64,000 nt of DNA, from assembly GCF_000012865.1 (NCBI RefSeq), contig NC_007503.1:310001-374000 (forward strand), given 5' to 3'. The notes under the pieces are model-generated. The model searched no databases and had not been told where the DNA came from. It saw only the letters and a program-made list of their open reading frames with translations. Of the stretch, positions 62,256-64,000 are shown one piece after another; the stretch's first letter is position 1; each line of letters opens with the position of its first letter. This stretch comes from Carboxydothermus hydrogenoformans Z-2901 (lineage in GTDB: Bacteria > Bacillota > Z-2901 > Carboxydothermales > Carboxydothermaceae). A program made the translations under genes and the position numbers.

Positions 62256-64000
62256 GTGACCTGGACGCAAAACTACGACCCGTTTAACAACATTGCACTG
62301 TCGGCTTTGGTGGCAGCGATTCCGATTTTTTTCCTGTTCTGGGCGCTGGCCATCAAAAAGATGAAAGGTTATATTGCGGGCCTTTTAACGTTGCTTTTGG
62401 CCATTATTGTGGTGATTTTCGAGTACAAGATGCCCGTAAATCTTGCTTTAATGGCTGCGGTAAACGGCGCATTATATGGTCTTTTCCCTATTGGCTGGAT
62501 TGTTATTACTGCAGTTTACCTCTATAACCTTACCGTAAAAGCGGGACAGTTTGAAATTATTAAGGATTCCATTGCTTCTATTACCGAAGACCGGAGGCTT
62601 CAAGCTCTGTTGATTGCTTTTGCCTTTGGAGCGTTTTTAGAGGGGGCCGCTGGCTTTGGTACCCCGGTGGCGATTACGGCAGCAATGCTCGTTGGTCTTG
62701 GTTTTAACCCCTTGTATGCTGCAGGAATTTGCTTGATTGCCAACACTGCTCCCGTTGCTTTTGGAGGAATAGGTATCCCCATTATTGTGGCCGGACAGGT
62801 AACGGGAATTGATGCTATGGCGATTAGTAAAATGGTAGGCCGTCAGTTGCCGCTTTTATCGGTAGCCATTCCTGCCTGGTTGGTCTTTATCATGTCCGGG
62901 TGGAAGGGTCTTCTTGAGGTCTTACCAGCAGTGTTGGTTACCGGTATTTCCTTTGCCGGTGCTCAGTGGTTTTCTGCAAACTACCTTTCGCCGATGCTCC
63001 CAGACATAATCTCTTCCCTTGTTTCAATTATCGCTTTGGTCTTATTCTTAAAGGTTTGGAAGCCGAAAAATATCTGGCGATTTGCCAATGAACCTCCGGC
63101 AACATTACAGGTGAAGAAGCATTCCGCAGGGGCTATTTTAAAAGCCTGGTCGCCGTTTATTGTATTAACGATTTTGGTGGGCGACTGGGGGTTAAATCAG
63201 GTAAAAAATGTGTTAGACCTTGTTACCCTTAAGTTTCATGTTCCCGGCCTTGATGGTTTAATTTATAAGCCCGGTGCGGACAAAGCCATGGAAGCAGTCT
63301 TTAAATTTAACTGGTTGTCAGCAGCCGGGACGGCAATCCTTATTGCTGCAATAATTACGATTTTAATTTTACGAATTAGCTTTAAAGATGCGGTTTCGGT
63401 ATTTGTTGATACTCTTAAAAGCTTAAAATATCCGCTAATTAACATCGCAGCGGTATTGGGTTTTGCTTATGTCGCTAACTTCTCGGGTATGAGCCAAACG
63501 CTGGGTTTATCGCTAACCGTTACAGGAAAAGCGTTTGCCTTTCTTTCACCAATGCTTGGTTGGCTCGGGGTATTTATAACCGGTTCGGATACATCGGCTA
63601 ATGCTCTTTTCGCTAAATTGCAGGCTGCTTCAGCGGAAAAGCTGGGTATTGATCCGGTCTTAACTGTTGCAGCTAACTCTTCCGGTGGAGTTACCGGTAA
63701 GATGATTTCACCGCAAAGCATTGCGGTAGCTACCGCTTCGGTGGGCTTGGTGGGCAAAGAAGCGGAGCTTTTCCGGTTTACCGTGCTGCACAGCTTCTTA
63801 TTTGCTGTGGTGGTAGGCATCATTACTTATCTCCAGGCGTACTACCTGAAAAGCTGGATTCCGGTTTACAAAATGATTGAAAGTGCTGGAGCTGCAGCTC
63901 AAGCTCAGGTAGAAACCGGTCCAGGACTTACCATTCTCGGGATTACCGCAGTGGTAATTTTAGCCCTTTGGGGCTTAGTTGCAGCCCTTAATAAAAAATA
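62256..64000 (+). CDS. lctP: L-lactate permease (LctP family), stop at the window edge
   Basis: About 581 residues are visible, ending ALNKK, with the first two bases of a probable stop codon (TA) at 63999-64000; the gene seems complete apart from the last base. It is a membrane protein with many helices and LctP-family signatures: FGAFLEGAAGFGTPVAITAA (about 126-145), ANTAPVAFGGIGIP (about 163-176), FITGSDTSANALFAKLQ (about 438-454) and VAANSSGGVTGKMISPQSI (about 470-488). It carries lactate or glycolate with protons. The start GTG 62256 has AGGAGG 8 bases upstream; TTG 62253 is also possible. Confidence 0.9.
   Translation, partial: MTWTQNYDPFNNIALSALVAAIPIFFLFWALAIKKMKGYIAGLLTLLLAIIVVIFEYKMPVNLALMAAVNGALYGLFPIGWIVITAVYLYNLTVKAGQFEIIKDSIASITEDRRLQALLIAFAFGAFLEGAAGFGTPVAITAAMLVGLGFNPLYAAGICLIANTAPVAFGGIGIPIIVAGQVTGIDAMAISKMVGRQLPLLSVAIPAWLVFIMSGWKGLLEVLPAVLVTGISFAGAQWFSANYLSPMLPDIISSLVSIIALVLFLKVWKPKNIWRFANEPPATLQVKKHSAGAILKAWSPFIVLTILVGDWGLNQVKNVLDLVTLKFHVPGLDGLIYKPGADKAMEAVFKFNWLSAAGTAILIAAIITILILRISFKDAVSVFVDTLKSLKYPLINIAAVLGFAYVANFSGMSQTLGLSLTVTGKAFAFLSPMLGWLGVFITGSDTSANALFAKLQAASAEKLGIDPVLTVAANSSGGVTGKMISPQSIAVATASVGLVGKEAELFRFTVLHSFLFAVVVGIITYLQAYYLKSWIPVYKMIESAGAAAQAQVETGPGLTILGITAVVILALWGLVAALNKK

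Overview
This window looks like chromosome from a thermophilic, spore-forming, low-GC Gram-positive bacterium of the Clostridia. Gene content and order fit Carboxydothermus hydrogenoformans or a close relative. That assignment is recognition from memory, not a search. The signs are sporulation genes (spoIVFB, a spo0B-like gene, a Spo0E-like gene, spoIIP, yqfC/yqfD), Firmicute riboswitches (T-box, M-box, cobalamin), a CIRCE-controlled heat-shock operon carrying an archaeal-like group III chaperonin, and a branched-polyamine synthase typical of thermophiles. Coding density is high. TTG and GTG starts are common, and most neighbouring genes overlap or nearly touch.

Layout: 1-8.2 kb is the spoIVFB - radical SAM pair - rng - rplU - rpmA - spo0B-like - obg block. 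It is interrupted at the 3' end of rng by a GC-rich unit carrying bpsA and bounded by a 17-bp direct repeat. 8.2-14.5 kb holds a glycosyltransferase remnant, a PAS protein, an MFS exporter, a formate/nitrite-type channel and a tungstate ABC transporter (tupABC) with a ModE-like regulator. 14.5-19.5 kb is proB-proA, split by an IS607-type element with a frame-split serine recombinase, a TnpB with an odd RuvC-III region and a structured 3' tail. 19.6-22.4 kb is an M-box riboswitch controlling a soluble MgtE-type sensor protein and an NrmT-like magnesium transporter. 22.4-29.2 kb has a MidA-type methyltransferase, a Spo0E-like gene, nadD, an RRM protein, yqeK, rsfS, leuS behind a T-box leader, and a Crp/Fnr regulator. 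A complete tRNA-Ala gene sits inside that T-box leader.

29.2-33.2 kb is a cobalamin riboswitch with btuF-btuC-btuD and a CGGC-domain protein. 33.2-44.6 kb has an Rrf2 regulator, comEA-comEC, a lytic transglycosylase, holA, rpsT, spoIIP, murJ, lepA and hemW. 44.6-61.9 kb is the long heat-shock and translation superoperon: hrcA, group III chaperonin, grpE, dnaK, dnaJ, prmA, rsmE, mtaB, hinT, rpsU, yqeY, yqfC, yqfD, phoH, yqfF, ybeY, dgkA, a DUF502 gene and era. The window ends in a lactate-permease gene whose stop codon straddles the right edge.

The observations most worth following up are the tRNA-Ala gene forming the loop of T-box stem III, the IS607 element that appears to have cut proA from its Shine-Dalgarno sequence, the bpsA insertion into the last codons of rng, the split MgtE-sensor/NrmT pair under an M-box, and two neighbouring genes that look as if they start at ATT codons.
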